Source: Flavobacteriales bacterium (lineage in GTDB: Bacteria > Bacteroidota > Bacteroidia > Flavobacteriales_D > Sanyastnellaceae). From it: 40,515 bases of DNA. Each line of letters begins with the position of its first letter. The first letter of the stretch is position 1. Under the pieces are notes generated by a model. That model worked only from the letters and a program-made list of their open reading frames with translations, had not been told where the DNA came from and did not search any database. This document shows, piece after piece, positions 1-8,240 of this stretch. The stretch is taken from contig JAQWTJ010000050.1 in assembly GCA_029242765.1 (NCBI GenBank), forward strand, positions 1-40,515, written 5' to 3'. Position numbers and translations under genes: made by a program.

Positions 1-1
1 G

Positions 2-748
2 ACCGCCCTGATTGCATTGATGGCCCAAGTCGGAAGCTTTGTTCCAGCCCGCTCGGTGCGCATGGGGATGGTCGATAAGATATTTACGCGGGTGGGCGCA
101 TCGGACAACATGTCCCAAGGCGAATCAACGTTCATGGTGGAAATGAACGAAACGGCATCGATTCTGCACAACTTGAGCGATCGAAGCTTGGTCTTGCTGG
201 ACGAAATCGGCCGCGGAACCAGCACCTATGACGGGATTTCCATCGCCTGGGCGATTGCCGAGTTTTTACACGATCACCCTACATGCAGGGCCAAGACCCT
301 GTTTGCAACGCATTACCACGAGCTTAACCGCATGGCCGACCGCTTCGAACGCATTCAAAATGCGAACGTGTCTGTGGCAGAAGTTGACGGCCGCATCCTG
401 TTTCTACGCAAGCTCGAGCCGGGCGGGTGCGAGCACAGTTTCGGTATCCATGTGGCGGTGCTCGCCGGTATGCCCACCGCTTTAATCCGGCGTGCAGAAG
501 AGGTTTTGTTGCAACTTGAATCCGCTGCGGGAAAAGCCGAAAACAGCAAGGAGAAAACCTATCCTATAAGCTCGAAGAACGCACCTGAATTGGCTGAAGA
601 GGGTGCTATGCAATTGAGTTTTTTTCAACTCGACGACCCTGTATTGCAGGACATCAAAGACACGCTACTGGCCACAGACATCGATCAATTGACCCCCTTG
701 GAGGCGCTGATCAAATTGCACGAAATCAAGAAGAGGGTGGGCGGTTAA
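2..748 (+). CDS. mutS: DNA mismatch repair ATPase MutS, C-terminal part (5' end outside window)
   Basis: MutS recognises mismatches and small loops in newly replicated DNA and recruits MutL. Only the C-terminal ATPase part is present; the frame is open to the left edge, so the gene starts upstream of the window. Visible are the Walker B segment [16 protein letters not shown], the following ATHYHEL motif and, near the end, the MutS tail with QLSFFQL and [15 protein letters not shown], typical of bacterial MutS1 and not of MutS2, which would carry a Smr domain. The stop codon lies inside the 3' end of the convergent alanine dehydrogenase gene (23-base overlap). I see no sign of frame damage. 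Confidence 0.97.
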   Translation, partial: TALIALMAQVGSFVPARSVRMGMVDKIFTRVGASDNMSQGESTFMVEMNETASILHNLSDRSLVLLDEIGRGTSTYDGISIAWAIAEFLHDHPTCRAKTLFATHYHELNRMADRFERIQNANVSVAEVDGRILFLRKLEPGGCEHSFGIHVAVLAGMPTALIRRAEEVLLQLESAAGKAENSKEKTYPISSKNAPELAEEGAMQLSFFQLDDPVLQDIKDTLLATDIDQLTPLEALIKLHEIKKRVGG

Positions 749-1964
749 TGCCCGCAAGAAGCAGGTTCAAATCCCGATAAGGCCAATCAAATGCCTCGGC
801 CAGATCCGCATTGACCAAGCTGCCGTTGTACAAATACAATCCGCTACGAATCATAGGGCTGTCGTGGATAGCTCCAGCTATTCCACCCGATTCTCCAACA
901 CTCAACATCAAAGGGCCGAGACCGTTGCTCAGGGCTTGGCTCGCCGTTCGCGGCACCCGGCTCGGGATATTCGGAATACCGTAATGGGTCACCCCATGCT
1001 TAATGAACACGGGCTTCTCGTGGGTTGTGACGCGCGAGGTTTCAAAGCAGCCGCCGCTGTCAATGCTTACGTCCACAATCACCGCGCCTTCTTTCATGCC
1101 CTCCACCATGGTCTCTGTCACAATGCACGGAGTGCGACCGTGGGTTGGACGTACCGCTCCGATGACCACGTCAGCACGCGCCAGAACATCTTGGAGCGCC
1201 TTCGGATTCAACGTGCTGGTCCAAAGCCGGCGGCCCATTTCGCCTTGCAAACGACGCAATCGATACGGGCTGGCATCAAAAATGCGCACCTCAGCACCCA
1301 TGCCCTTTGCGGCCCGAGCCGCATATTCCCCCACCGTGCCGGCACCAATAATAGCCACTTGGCTTGGTGCAACGCCGCTCAAGCCCCCGAGCATCGTGCC
1401 GTTGCCGTATTTCGGATGTGCGAGAAAACCCGCTGCAATCGAAATCGATGTGGTTCCTGCAATCTCACCCATCGCACGGACCAGTGGAAACACACCCATC
1501 TTATCACGCATAAAATCCCAAGCAACTGCCGTGATTTTTCGCTCCATCATCATTTCGATGGTTTCCTTGGGTTGCGTGCTGAGCTGAAGTCCTGAAAAAA
1601 TCGTTTGCCGATCTCGCATATGGGCCAATTCCTCTGCCTGCGGAGGCGCCACTTTTAAGATGACATCGCATTCAAAAACTGAGCTCGCGTCGTCGGAAAT
1701 TTCCGCGCCCATTTCGCTGTAATCCGTGTCAGTAAAATTGGCATGCACCCCGGCCTCTGATTGCACAACCACACGGTGACCGTGAGCAACAAGCAGCCCG
1801 ACTGCGTCAGGATCCAACGCAACACGACGCTCCTTGAGCGCAATTTCCTTCGGAATTCCAATGCGCAACGATTGGTTGCGCACATCCAAAGCCAGCATTT
1901 CCTCTTGGGGCAAGATTGATGCTTTGACAGCCAAGCGCCGGATCGATTCCTTCGTCGTTTCCAC
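726..1964 (-). CDS. ald: Alanine dehydrogenase (NAD-dependent)
   Basis: Predicted cytosolic oxidoreductase interconverting L-alanine with pyruvate and ammonium using NAD. The 412-residue protein has the AlaDh/PNT N-terminal domain, beginning near residue 34 with [18 protein letters not shown], and a central Rossmann fold with [22 protein letters not shown] (GxGxxG). It ends after the second half of the catalytic domain, without the membrane segments of a transhydrogenase subunit. The N-terminal region with LPQEEML before the domain is usual for Bacteroidota homologues and supports the GTG start at 1964. It lies just downstream of tsaE and porX on the same strand, an order seen in other Bacteroidota. 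The related NAD(P) transhydrogenase alpha subunit is the alternative, less likely because no beta subunit is nearby. Confidence 0.9.
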   Translation of the reverse strand: METTKESIRRLAVKASILPQEEMLALDVRNQSLRIGIPKEIALKERRVALDPDAVGLLVAHGHRVVVQSEAGVHANFTDTDYSEMGAEISDDASSVFECDVILKVAPPQAEELAHMRDRQTIFSGLQLSTQPKETIEMMMERKITAVAWDFMRDKMGVFPLVRAMGEIAGTTSISIAAGFLAHPKYGNGTMLGGLSGVAPSQVAIIGAGTVGEYAARAAKGMGAEVRIFDASPYRLRRLQGEMGRRLWTSTLNPKALQDVLARADVVIGAVRPTHGRTPCIVTETMVEGMKEGAVIVDVSIDSGGCFETSRVTTHEKPVFIKHGVTHYGIPNIPSRVPRTASQALSNGLGPLMLSVGESGGIAGAIHDSPMIRSGLYLYNGSLVNADLAEAFDWPYRDLNLLLAGINRPPSS

Positions 1965-1973
1965 GGCCTCAAT

Positions 1974-2447
1974 TTAAGCTTGATCCTTCTCCCCCGACGC
2001 CCTGAGCAACTCAAAACTGCGCCCATCGCTTTGTTCAATTCCTATTCGCAGGAGCCATCCATCGGCTGGAAAAATGTCCGCAGCCCGCTCAGGCCACTCA
2101 ATCAACAGCAAGGCATCTTCATCCATCAAGGACTCAAGATCCAGGTCAATCAATTCACTTTCAGACTCGATACGGTACAAATCGAGGTGGTATATTTTTC
2201 GCGGCGCCCCAGACACTTCGCTCGACGGCAAGTAGCTCTGCACCAGAGAAAAAGTCGGGCTTGACACCGGCTCGCTCATCCCCCAAACCTTGCACAAGGC
2301 CGCCACAACAGTCGTCTTTCCTGCGCCCATCGGGCCTTGCAGGGCCACCGCACCTCGCGCGGGCAAAAATGCAGCAAGCTCAGAAGCCATCGCCGGAAGG
2401 CTCACCAAGTCCACAGACTCTGCACTCCACTTTCGAATCAATCCCAT
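1974..2447 (-). CDS. tsaE: tRNA threonylcarbamoyladenosine biosynthesis ATPase TsaE
   Basis: TsaE is the small P-loop ATPase that works with TsaB and TsaD to place threonylcarbamoyl on A37 of tRNAs reading ANN codons. The protein has the Walker A loop GPMGAGKTT, then the family signature SSPTFSLVQSY and, downstream, HLDLYRIESESEL and LIEWPERAADIFP, in the usual TsaE order. I chose the ATG at 2447 (157 residues); a TTG at 2459 would overlap the porX stop as TTGA and add four residues. It sits between porX and ald, probably in one transcript with porX. Nothing appears missing. Confidence 0.93.
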   Translation of the reverse strand: MGLIRKWSAESVDLVSLPAMASELAAFLPARGAVALQGPMGAGKTTVVAALCKVWGMSEPVSSPTFSLVQSYLPSSEVSGAPRKIYHLDLYRIESESELIDLDLESLMDEDALLLIEWPERAADIFPADGWLLRIGIEQSDGRSFELLRASGEKDQA

Positions 2448-2455
2448 GGTCCCGA

Positions 2456-4009
2456 TCAACGCCCGCGCATATGAATCAGTGGAACGAGCATCTCCTCCAT
2501 CGAAACGCCGCCATGCTGGAAAGAACCGGTGTACTTCTGCACGAAGGTGTTGAAGTTGTTCGGGTAAACCATGAAATCTCGCGATGTGGCAAACAAATAG
2601 CTCGTGGCGACGTGTTGTTTGGGCAGTCCGAAATCAGAAGGATGTGAAAGCTTGATTACATCCTTGCCGTCCGTATTTATCGTCTTGCCCGCTTTATAAC
2701 GCGGATTGCTCGTGATGTCACGCTCTCCGTTCACTTTCACAGGGTGCTCGACCTGAATCGTGCCATGGTCCGTAGTCAATACCACCTCGAGCCCCTGCGC
2801 AGCAGCCAACTCCAACAGCTGCTTCAAGGGGCTGTGATCAAACCAGCTGGCCGTAATCGACCGGAACGACGCCTCGTCCGCAGCAAGCTCCTTGATGATA
2901 CTGGATTCTGTGCGCGAATGGCTGAGCATGTCGACAAAATTGTAAACCACCGCTGTGAAATCTTGGTTCTTCAAACGATGGAAATTATCCGTCAACTTCT
3001 GCCCCGATTCCTTGTCCGTGATCTTGTGATAAGACCAATCCCCTTCAAAGCGCCAAGTCGCCAATTGCCGGCGTAGAAGCTCCTCCTCATGCGCATTCTT
3101 GCTGCCCTTCTCGTCTTCCCACTTCCATAAATGGGGTGTTTCAGCGGCAATTTTAGCGGGCGTCTGCCCAGCGAACAAGGCATTGCGGGCGTACTGCGTG
3201 GCGGTGGGCAGCAGCGACCACTGCATCTTCTCACTCACGATGCGGTACGAACCTGCAAGCTCGCCAGAAATCGCCTTCCACTGGTCGTAGCGGAAATTGT
3301 CAATCAGTACGAACAGGACCTTTTTTCCATCCTTGAGCAGGGGCCGCACCGCTTGAGGCAAGACATCCAAAGCAAGTGTTGGTCGATTATTCGGCTCTCG
3401 AATCCAGTCCGCGTATTCATCGTCAACGAAGCGACAAAACTGCCGGTTGGCCTCGATGCGTTGGTTTGAAAGGATCTCCAACATCGCCTGATCCCCCGTT
3501 TCCGAAAGCTCGAGATCCCAATGCACAAGCCGAGCGTGAATTTCTTCCCAATCCGCAGCATTCAAACGGTCGCCCATCCGCATGCTGAGCTCGCGAAATT
3601 CGCGCTGATAGTTGGACATGGCCTGGTCCCCCACAAGCTTCCGGCCTTCAAAAATCTTCTTCACCGAACTGAGGATTTGCACGGGGTTCAGCGGCTTGAT
3701 TAGGTAATCAGAAATCTTCCCGCCAATCGCCTCCTCCATGATGTGCTCCTCCTCACTCTTTGTGATCATCACACAAGGCAAATGTGGACGGCGCGCTTTG
3801 ATTTTTTGCAAAGTCTCCAGACCGGTGATGCCCGGCATATTCTCGTCCAAAAACACCAGATCCACAATGTGTTCGTCGAGCAGCTCGACCGCCGAGGCGC
3901 CGTCAGGCACACCGGTCACGTCGTACCCCTTGCCTTCAAGGTACATAATGTGGGGTTTGAGCAGTTCTATTTCGTCGTCGGCCCAAAGGATGTGTGGTCG
4001 TCTACTCAT
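2456..4009 (-). CDS. porX: PorX: response regulator with PglZ phosphodiesterase domain (type IX secretion regulator)
   Basis: PorX is the Bacteroidota response regulator paired with the sensor PorY. It controls type IX secretion and, from work on Porphyromonas, is a zinc-dependent phosphodiesterase acting on oligonucleotides. The 517-residue protein starts with a CheY-like receiver: acidic pair ADDE (residues 10-13), phospho-acceptor Asp55 in VFLDENMPG, conserved Lys105 in LIKPLNP. After a helical linker comes the alkaline-phosphatase-like PglZ domain, with VLIDNFRYDQW (Asp237, Asp242) and, near the end, LTTDHGTIQVEHP, the metal-binding region. No DNA-binding domain is present, as expected. 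No porY-like partner is adjacent; the histidine kinase at 35207 has its own regulator. The start is ATG at 4009, 87 bases from a divergent HD-domain gene. Confidence 0.95.
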   Translation of the reverse strand: MSRRPHILWADDEIELLKPHIMYLEGKGYDVTGVPDGASAVELLDEHIVDLVFLDENMPGITGLETLQKIKARRPHLPCVMITKSEEEHIMEEAIGGKISDYLIKPLNPVQILSSVKKIFEGRKLVGDQAMSNYQREFRELSMRMGDRLNAADWEEIHARLVHWDLELSETGDQAMLEILSNQRIEANRQFCRFVDDEYADWIREPNNRPTLALDVLPQAVRPLLKDGKKVLFVLIDNFRYDQWKAISGELAGSYRIVSEKMQWSLLPTATQYARNALFAGQTPAKIAAETPHLWKWEDEKGSKNAHEEELLRRQLATWRFEGDWSYHKITDKESGQKLTDNFHRLKNQDFTAVVYNFVDMLSHSRTESSIIKELAADEASFRSITASWFDHSPLKQLLELAAAQGLEVVLTTDHGTIQVEHPVKVNGERDITSNPRYKAGKTINTDGKDVIKLSHPSDFGLPKQHVATSYLFATSRDFMVYPNNFNTFVQKYTGSFQHGGVSMEEMLVPLIHMRGR

Positions 4010-4096
4010 ATCTACGTTTGCTGCGAGTTGGGGCGTTAAATTGCAGCGAATGCTGGGCCCATTGCACTTTGCAAATAAACCCCCAAACTGCCGCGG

Positions 4097-5335
4097 ATGA
4101 ACCCATCAAGCAACAAGCTCCTCAACGACCCGGTGCACGGGTTCATTGCCTTGCGCCATCCCGAATTTTTGGAGGTCTTAGACCACCCGTATTTGCAGCG
4201 TTTGAGGCGTATATCCCAATTGGGTCTTAGCCATCTGGTCTACCCAGGCGCCGTTCACAATCGCTTTCACCACGCGGTGGGGTGTCTGCATTTAATGCAG
4301 TCGGCCCTGGACCAATTGCGCGCAGGAGGGGTCGAAATAAGCGACCGCGAGTTCAAAGGGGCCTGCTTTGCAATCTTGCTGCACGACGTGGGGCACGGGC
4401 CGTTCAGCCATGCGCTTGAGCACAGCTTGGTGCGCGGGGTGCAGCACGAAGAGATCGGTGTTTTGATCATGAACGATTTGAACGCCCATTTTGGGGGCTT
4501 GCTCGACGATGCGATTGACATGTTCAATGACAACTATCCGCGAAAGTTCTTTCACGACCTGATCTCATCACAACTCGACATGGATCGACTGGACTATCTC
4601 CAGCGCGACAGTTTCTTTACAGGCGTAACCGAAGGGCAAATCGGAAGCGAACGCATCATCAAGATGCTCAAAGTCCACAAAGACCGCATCGTGGTCGAAG
4701 AGAAGGGTATATACTCCGTGGAACAATTCGTGATGTCGCGACGTTTGATGTACTGGCAGGTCTATCTACACAAAACAGTCATTGCGGCCGAGTGGATGAT
4801 GATGGGCATCTTGGAACGAGCGCGTGAGTTGGCACTTGGCGGGTGCGAGATATTCGCCACCCCGGCCTTGCGCCCCTTCCTCTACGAACAGCTCGACCGG
4901 GCTCGAATTCTGGCCGACCCTGAGATTCTCAGCAACTTCTGCCGTCTGGACGACACCGATGTTCTCACGGCCATAAAGGCTTGGCAACACGCGGACGACC
5001 GCGTGCTAAGCTCGCTTTGTGATCGACTGGTCAACCGTAAACTGTTTCGCATCGAGCTTCGCAACGAACCGTTCACCCAAGCCGACATCGACGAACGCAT
5101 CCAAGCAGTGATTGCGAAGAATGATGTCACAGCTGAAGAGGCGGCCTACTTTGTGGTGCACGACCGCATCGACAACAGCGCGTACAGCACGGCCGCCCAC
5201 GGAATCAACATATTGTTCAAATCGGGCGAGGTTCGCGACGTAGCCTCAGCTTCAGATCATCTGAACTTAAATGCCTTGAGTGTGCCCGTCGAAAAGCACT
5301 TCCTCGCCTATCCAAAAGACCTCCCCCGGCGTTGA
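4097..5335 (+). CDS. HD-domain phosphohydrolase (dNTPase/SAMHD1-like superfamily)
   Basis: A 412-residue soluble HD-superfamily metal-dependent phosphohydrolase. The metal ligands are in the expected order: NRFHHAVGCLHLM (His59), LLHDVGHGPFSHALEH (His96-Asp97, with further His residues) and QLDMDRLDYLQRD (Asp163/Asp166 region). This arrangement is that of the conserved Bacteroidota HD protein distantly related to dNTP triphosphohydrolases and SAMHD1. The substrate cannot be named from sequence: dNTPs are the guess by homology, and other nucleotides are possible. The gene stands alone, divergent from porX and convergent with the RNase E/G gene. The ATG at 4097 begins directly with the family-like sequence NKLLNDPVHGFI. 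Confidence 0.88.
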   Translation: MNPSSNKLLNDPVHGFIALRHPEFLEVLDHPYLQRLRRISQLGLSHLVYPGAVHNRFHHAVGCLHLMQSALDQLRAGGVEISDREFKGACFAILLHDVGHGPFSHALEHSLVRGVQHEEIGVLIMNDLNAHFGGLLDDAIDMFNDNYPRKFFHDLISSQLDMDRLDYLQRDSFFTGVTEGQIGSERIIKMLKVHKDRIVVEEKGIYSVEQFVMSRRLMYWQVYLHKTVIAAEWMMMGILERARELALGGCEIFATPALRPFLYEQLDRARILADPEILSNFCRLDDTDVLTAIKAWQHADDRVLSSLCDRLVNRKLFRIELRNEPFTQADIDERIQAVIAKNDVTAEEAAYFVVHDRIDNSAYSTAAHGINILFKSGEVRDVASASDHLNLNALSVPVEKHFLAYPKDLPRR

Positions 5336-5380
5336 GCTCAGCCCAACCCCAAAGAAGGTCTTTCAGTATTTCAGGTGGAA

Positions 5381-6928
5381 TCAGTCGGCGATCTCCCCGC
5401 CGTCCTGATCATACATATTGAACTGCAAGAGCTCCATCGAAGAGTTGTCCTCCACTGTGATCTTGATGCCCATGTTCTTCCGCCAAACTTTCACCATGTT
5501 GTTGAAGAATCCATTGGTGATGTATGCGCTGACCATCGGATGCACCATCAGCGTAATCTGCTTTTGACCGCTGGCCACCGCTTCTTCCAAAGCCGTCTCA
5601 ATGTGGTCGGTAATCAGGATACTCGCCTCGATCTTGCCCGATCCATGGCATGATGGACATTGTTCCGAAGTGGAGATGTCCGTCACTTCACGGACGCGCT
5701 GGCGGGTGATTTCCACCACTCCAAATCGGCTGGGGGCGAGCACATTGTGCTTCGCCTTGTCCGGCTTCATTGCAGCGCGCATGGTCTCGTGAAGTTTCTT
5801 CTGATTCTTCCGATCGGCCATGTCAATGAAGTCCACACAGATGATACCGCCCATATCACGCAAGCGGAACATTCGGGCAATTTCACTGGCACATTCGAGA
5901 TTGGTCGCCACAGCGTTCTCTTCCTGAGAAGTCGCACCGGCTTTCCGTCCGCCACTGTTTACATCGATGACGTGCATAGCCTCGGTGTGTTCGATGATCA
6001 AATAGGCGCCACTTTTCAGATTCACCTGGCGGCCGAAGCTCGCCTTGATCATGCGGTGCACTCCGCGCTCATCAAACAAGTCCTTGGCCTTTGACTCCAC
6101 AACGATCTCCACTTTATCCGGAGCAATCGCACGCAACGTCTCGCGCACTTCTTCAGCCACTTCCGGGTCATTCACCGCAATGCGATTAAACTCAGGTGTA
6201 AGCAAGTCGCGCAGCAATGAGCTGGTCTTGTTGATCTCGCCGAGAACACGCTGACGCGGCTTGGCATTTTTCAAATTTGCATGCAAATCTTTCCAGCGCT
6301 GGTTCAAATCCTCAAGATCTGCATGCAGGTCTTTGGCGCCTTTTGTCTGAGCAACTGTGCGAACAATAATTCCACAATTGTCAGGACGAATGCTGTGAAG
6401 CAAATTCTTGAGTCGCGTGCGCTCACTATCCTTCCGGATGCGCTGGCTCATACTAATCTTGTTAGAAAACGGCACCAAAACCAAGTAGCGTCCAGCCAAG
6501 GTGATCTCCGCGGTGAGGCGGGGGCCCTTGGTGGAAATCGCTTCTTTGGCGACTTGGACCAGCATGGTTTGGCTGGCGGACACTTCGTCCTTGACTTTTC
6601 CTTTCTTGTCGATGTCCTTCTCCAGGCGGAAGCCCTTCAAACTGGACGATTGCTGCGATCCTTTAATAGAACGCTGTGCATAGGCCTTGGAGCTCCGGTA
6701 CTGAGGCCCGAGATCCAAGTAATGTAAGAACGCGTCTTTCTTGTGTCCAATGTCCACAAAAGCCGCATTCAGGCTGGGCAACACTTTCCGCACTTTGCCG
6801 ACATAAATGTCGCCTACTGCATACTCCTGATCGCCGTTGTCTTCGTGCAATTCAACCAAGAGACCGTCCTCTAGCATCGCAATGCGTAGGCCGTTCTTGG
6901 TCGAGTTGATGACCAACTCGATGTTCAC
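5381..6928 (-). CDS. rng: Ribonuclease E/G
   Basis: Endoribonuclease of the RNase E/G family, acting in rRNA maturation and mRNA decay. The 515-residue protein has an S1-like RNA-binding domain near the N-terminus (EYAVGDIYVGKVRKVLPSLNAAFVDIG) and then the catalytic core with the metal-binding stretch HVIDVNSGG and GGIICVDFIDM. The zinc-link pair CPSCHGSG lies in the C-terminal third. It has no long disordered degradosome scaffold, so the length fits RNase G. The start is a GTG at 6928, confirmed by alignment with the family N-terminus (elements like ELVINSTKNGLRIAMLEDG). Downstream of HU in the same direction, as in many Bacteroidota. A -7-like box ends only five bases before the start codon. 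Confidence 0.95.
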   Translation of the reverse strand: MNIELVINSTKNGLRIAMLEDGLLVELHEDNGDQEYAVGDIYVGKVRKVLPSLNAAFVDIGHKKDAFLHYLDLGPQYRSSKAYAQRSIKGSQQSSSLKGFRLEKDIDKKGKVKDEVSASQTMLVQVAKEAISTKGPRLTAEITLAGRYLVLVPFSNKISMSQRIRKDSERTRLKNLLHSIRPDNCGIIVRTVAQTKGAKDLHADLEDLNQRWKDLHANLKNAKPRQRVLGEINKTSSLLRDLLTPEFNRIAVNDPEVAEEVRETLRAIAPDKVEIVVESKAKDLFDERGVHRMIKASFGRQVNLKSGAYLIIEHTEAMHVIDVNSGGRKAGATSQEENAVATNLECASEIARMFRLRDMGGIICVDFIDMADRKNQKKLHETMRAAMKPDKAKHNVLAPSRFGVVEITRQRVREVTDISTSEQCPSCHGSGKIEASILITDHIETALEEAVASGQKQITLMVHPMVSAYITNGFFNNMVKVWRKNMGIKITVEDNSSMELLQFNMYDQDGGEIAD

Positions 6929-6933
6929 GTTTT

Positions 6934-6941
6934 CAAAAATT
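6934..6941 (-). promoter_or_regulatory. Candidate -7 promoter element for rng (AATTTTTG)
   Basis: On the minus strand the sequence AATTTTTG matches the Bacteroidota -7 consensus TAnnTTTG at 7 of 8 positions. It ends five bases before the GTG start of rng, which would place transcription initiation at or next to the start codon. No TTG lies at the usual 17-23 base spacing upstream, so only the -7 part is supported. Confidence 0.4.
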
Positions 6942-6987
6942 TACGATCCGGAACGCCCCTATAGTAGAGCGCGCCAAATCACAGAAG

Positions 6988-7080
6988 TCACTTCTTCTTT
7001 TTGTGACGATTCTTCCTGAGACGCTTCTTCTTCTTGTGCACCGCCATCTTATGGCGTTTACGCTTTTTACCACTCGGCAT
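6988..7080 (-). CDS. Tiny basic protein of the AURKAIP1/COX24 (mS38-like) family
   Basis: A 30-residue open frame reading MPSGKKRKRHKMAVHKKKKR and then LRKNRHKKKK before a TGA. More than half the residues are Lys or Arg. Very similar short proteins occur across Bacteroidota as AURKAIP1/COX24-domain proteins, related to the conserved tail of the mitochondrial small-subunit ribosomal protein mS38, so a ribosome-associated role is likely; that role is inferred from the family. It sits between the RNase E/G gene (60 bases downstream) and the TPR gene (11 bases upstream), on the same strand. Gene finders often miss it because of its length. The match to the family motif, with MPSGKKRKRHK and KKRLRKNRHKKK, is strong. 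Confidence 0.85.
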   Translation of the reverse strand: MPSGKKRKRHKMAVHKKKKRLRKNRHKKKK

Positions 7081-7091
7081 GATGGAATGGG

Positions 7092-7718
7092 TTATGAGTT
7101 AATTTGTGATTGAAGCACGGCCATCCTCTGCTGCACTCCGGCTGAAATAGCCGTGTCTGGAGCGAGTGGAAGGAAGCGTGCATAAAAAGACAATGCCAAG
7201 TCTGTACGGTTGAGCCGCTCATAGCTTTGTGCTATGAAGAACAAGGCATTGGCCTGGGTAGAGTCCAATGAAAGAGCTTTCTCAAAATGAACCAAGGCAT
7301 CGGCCGGTCGATCCTGGTCCAGCTCGAACATGCCGAGTTGAATCAATGGATCGGTACGGTCAGGTGCCAATTCAATAGCCTGAGCAAAGCGCGAACGCGC
7401 CTTATCAAACTGTCCACTTTGGATTGAAAAATGTCCGAGCGCTATAACCGCATCGACATTTGGCGAATCGCCAGCTGCCATTGCGAGCAACGCTTGGATG
7501 CCCTCCATCGGGTTTTCACCGTTGACCTTTGCCACGGCCATCGCAACGGGATCCTCCTCCACTGCCATTGACAATGAAATGGGGATGTCCATCGTCTCCT
7601 GTGCCGGTTTCTCGGCCTGAGGTGATCGTGGCAGCTGCATGACCAGCGACACGAGCAAAACGCTCAAAACCAAAATGGTTGGGAGCATCCAATTGCTTCG
7701 TAATCGCTGAAAAATCAT
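7092..7718 (-). CDS. Membrane-anchored TPR protein
   Basis: A 208-residue protein with one N-terminal membrane segment (about residues 11-28, MLPTILVLSVLLVSLVMQL) followed by TPR helices through to the C-terminus. Repeat-like units are visible around VDAVIALGHFSIQSGQFDKA, TDPLIQLGMFELDQDRPADA and QANALFFIAQSYERLNRTDL. Orientation would place the TPR part in the periplasm. The family is unnamed; TPR proteins of this kind scaffold other proteins, and no partner can be read from the sequence. It lies 18 bases downstream of HU and upstream of the tiny basic protein, an arrangement also common in Flavobacteriales. The start is ATG at 7718. Confidence 0.8.
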   Translation of the reverse strand: MIFQRLRSNWMLPTILVLSVLLVSLVMQLPRSPQAEKPAQETMDIPISLSMAVEEDPVAMAVAKVNGENPMEGIQALLAMAAGDSPNVDAVIALGHFSIQSGQFDKARSRFAQAIELAPDRTDPLIQLGMFELDQDRPADALVHFEKALSLDSTQANALFFIAQSYERLNRTDLALSFYARFLPLAPDTAISAGVQQRMAVLQSQINS

Positions 7719-7736
7719 GCGGTCGGTGATGGGGTA

Positions 7737-8024
7737 TTAAGCCTTGACGTTCGACTTCACGTTATCCATGAAGCTTTTCGCAGGTTTAAAAGATGGGATG
7801 TTGTGTGCTGGAATTTCGATCGTCTTGTTCTTCAAGATGTCGCGGCCAGTTTTTCTGGCGCGGCGCTTGATGATAAAACTTCCGAAGCCACGCAGGTACA
7901 CGTTACTTCCTGATTCGAGAGATTCTCTGACAGATTCCATGAATGCTTCGACCGTTGCTTGAACGTCTTGACGTTCAATTCCAGTCTTCTCAGAGATGCG
8001 GCCCACGATGTCCGCTTTAGTCAT
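7737..8024 (-). CDS. hup: HU/IHF family DNA-binding protein
   Basis: Nucleoid-associated HU-type protein that bends DNA. The sequence starts MTKADIVGRISEKTGIERQD and contains the DNA-binding arm region, with VYLRGFGSFIIKRRARKTGR and the tip motif IPAHNIPSFKPAKSF. I chose the ATG at 8024 (95 residues) because HU proteins of Bacteroidota begin exactly there; a GTG at 8039 would add MAENK. The leader contains a perfect 14-base palindrome, with a -7 box (TATTTTTG on the minus strand) just upstream. It is divergent from mutY and heads the HU, TPR, small protein and RNase E/G block. Confidence 0.94.
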   Translation of the reverse strand: MTKADIVGRISEKTGIERQDVQATVEAFMESVRESLESGSNVYLRGFGSFIIKRRARKTGRDILKNKTIEIPAHNIPSFKPAKSFMDNVKSNVKA

Positions 8025-8070
8025 TTTGTTTTCAGCCACCTTGCTTACGCTTTAGTAGTCAATATTTTGT

Positions 8071-8084
8071 ATCCCAATTGGGAT
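8071..8084. promoter_or_regulatory. Perfect palindrome ATCCCAATTGGGAT in the HU leader
   Basis: The 14 bases ATCCCAATTGGGAT are self-complementary throughout. They begin eight bases downstream of the minus-strand -7 box at 8092-8099, so the palindrome should lie within the first bases of the HU transcript. It could be an operator for a dimeric repressor or a 5' stabilising hairpin; the sequence alone does not decide. Confidence 0.45.
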
Positions 8085-8091
8085 TGGCGGG

Positions 8092-8099
8092 CAAAAATA
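8092..8099 (-). promoter_or_regulatory. Candidate -7 promoter element for HU (TATTTTTG)
   Basis: Reading the minus strand gives TATTTTTG, a full match to the Bacteroidota -7 consensus TAnnTTTG. Only a weak TTA stands at -33-like spacing (18 bases). Transcription would begin around 8086, leaving a leader of about 60 bases before the ATG at 8024. Confidence 0.5.
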
Positions 8100-8240
8100 G
8101 TGAACATCAATCGATTGTAAGCCGCCTTGGCAAAAAATCCTCACATTTGTTTTGTGCCAGACGCCCTCACCACCTCCGAAGCTAACCATGCAGTGCTAGT
8201 TGAGACTGAAATTCAAGCCGTTAACGAGGACGTCAACGAG

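Noticed and set aside
864-1595. Plus-strand frame of 243 codons opposite alanine dehydrogenase
   Set aside because: Shadow of a clear gene; composition (His, Arg, Thr, Asn) and lack of motifs fit an antisense artefact.
4010-4096. Promoter pair between porX and the HD gene
   Set aside because: The best boxes (GCACTTTG forward, TTTATTTG reverse) match too weakly or lack a proper -33 partner, so no promoter feature is listed.
4212-4223. Second copy of the HU palindrome core (ATCCCAATTGGG)
   Set aside because: It lies inside the HD-domain gene and is not extended to a full palindrome; likely chance from coding sequence.
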